Of a stretch of 5,629 nucleotides of DNA, positions 4,893 to 5,629 are shown piece after piece. This stretch comes from Planctomycetaceae bacterium. Lineage in GTDB: Bacteria > Planctomycetota > Planctomycetia > Pirellulales > Pirellulaceae. The notes below the pieces were generated by a model, which saw only the letters and a program-made list of their open reading frames with translations, made no database searches and had not been told where the DNA came from. The DNA lies in NCBI GenBank assembly GCA_007129635.1, contig SKVE01000718.1:1-5629 (forward strand), written 5' to 3'. How positions within the stretch are numbered: the first letter of the stretch is position 1; each line of letters starts with the position of its first letter. The translations under genes were made by a program, and so were the position numbers.

Positions 4893-5629
4893 TACCGCTT
4901 TGCCTCGGCCGCCTGCATGTGTTCGAGCAGGTAGGCGACCGGTTGACGGAACTCGGCGTCGTCGAGTGTGGCGAGCAGTTGGATGAGCATGGGATAACCG
5001 CGCTGTGGGTCGAGCTTCGCGGCGGCGATCGTGAGCGATTGGATCGCGTACCGCCTCCGCGCGGCCAAATCGTCTCGGGCGGCTTGAAAGGGGCCGATGA
5101 TGATGGTTTTCAGTTGCGGATCGTCATCGGCCGCTTCCTGGATCCGGTTGCGGAGCGCGATCACGTCGTCGTAGGCGGCAGGGTAGGCGTGCCCGAGTGG
5201 CGGATAGCGTTGTCCCGAGAGTTCTCGCGCCGCGTCGACCCGCACACCCAACGGCATGTGCCGATCGCGCAGCACGTCGTGCAGCCTCGCCCGCCCGTCG
5301 GGCTGCAGGTTCTCCAGAACCTGCAGCCGTATCCCGGCCTCCTTCTCCGAATTGCCGCTGGCGACGACTTCCCGGAGACTCGCGTAGACTTCCGGCACGG
5401 CCTCCGCCCAACGGGCTTGGCGGAAGGCGGCCAACAGCGCGTGATCCTTCCGCCCGCGGTTGCGGAACGCCGCCAGCAGCACCGGCTTGACCGCTTCGTG
5501 CCGCGTCCGAACGAGGAACTCGGCGGTCTCGTTGGGGATGAAATTCGCCTTCGGCAGCCACGCGAGCAGCAGGCGGACAGGGCGGTCGTCGCTTGCGAGG
5601 TCGAGCGACTGGCGGATGGCGGTCAGGGC
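4892..5629 (-). CDS. All-helical HEAT-like repeat protein, 5' partial
   Basis: The minus-strand frame is open from the right edge to the TAG at 4894-4892, giving 245 visible C-terminal residues; the start is outside the window. I do not recognise a specific family. The sequence is almost entirely predicted helix, with repeating helix-turn-helix units rich in Ala, Leu and Arg, such as VRLLLAWLPKA, AVKPVLLAAFRNRG, HALLAAFRQARWAEAVPEVY, EAGIRLQVLENLQPDGRARL, MPLGVRVDAARELSG and YAIQSLTIAAAKLDPQRGYP. This pattern fits HEAT/armadillo-type alpha-solenoids, which usually act as protein-binding scaffolds. No signal peptide or catalytic motif is visible in this part. It is convergent with the NikL-like gene. 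Base composition is about 70% GC in sampled rows, against roughly 52-67% in sampled rows to the left, with strong C/G in third codon positions. That strongly supports real coding and suggests a different history from its neighbours. Confidence 0.7.
   Translation of the reverse strand, partial: ALTAIRQSLDLASDDRPVRLLLAWLPKANFIPNETAEFLVRTRHEAVKPVLLAAFRNRGRKDHALLAAFRQARWAEAVPEVYASLREVVASGNSEKEAGIRLQVLENLQPDGRARLHDVLRDRHMPLGVRVDAARELSGQRYPPLGHAYPAAYDDVIALRNRIQEAADDDPQLKTIIIGPFQAARDDLAARRRYAIQSLTIAAAKLDPQRGYPMLIQLLATLDDAEFRQPVAYLLEHMQAAEAKR

Noticed and set aside
5124..5561. Alternative minus-strand frame of 145 codons within the HEAT-like gene
   Set aside because: The translation is Arg/Gly/Ala-rich, as expected from an out-of-frame reading of GC-rich DNA. 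The other minus frame gives orderly helical repeats and stays open to the edge.

Overview
The window looks like chromosomal DNA from a planctomycete, probably Pirellulaceae (Rhodopirellula-like). The basis is a BBP7-type outer-membrane beta-barrel protein, a secreted DUF1080 (3-keto-disaccharide hydrolase family) protein, and a sulfatase-type segment with the RHPNRYGTF signature that I associate with planctomycete sulfatases. The lineage is inferred from protein style, not from any marker gene.

Layout. Three minus-strand genes fill the left two thirds. Reading in their own direction, they are the BBP7 barrel (3655 to 2240), the DUF1080 protein (2157 to 1417) and an RND-efflux-type periplasmic adaptor of the HlyD/MFP family (1340 leftward, open at the window edge). 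The gaps between them are about 80 bp, so co-transcription is possible. A divergent intergenic region (3656-3988) holds several inverted repeats and separates the barrel from a plus-strand gene (3989-4690). That gene encodes a NikL-like exported, C-terminally anchored protein of the kind that accompanies nickel/cobalt ECF transporters. A 183-bp MITE-like element (4687-4869) follows and contains this gene's stop codon. Beyond it, a convergent minus-strand gene (4892 to the right edge) encodes an all-helical, HEAT-like protein in clearly more GC-rich DNA.

The most unusual feature is at the left edge. The adaptor reading frame does not stop where such adaptors normally end. It runs in frame into an internal piece of a sulfatase, starting just after the place where the catalytic Cys-x-Pro/Ser-x-Arg motif should be. 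This suggests a deletion fusion, a decayed sulfatase or an assembly chimera.

Cell biology: nearly everything here is exported or envelope-located (outer-membrane barrel, secreted hydrolase-family protein, periplasmic efflux adaptor, anchored metal-uptake accessory protein). A possible metal theme links the NikL-like protein with the His- and Cys-rich N-terminal part of the divergently transcribed barrel, but this is inference. I see no rRNA, tRNA, CRISPR array or transposase gene.
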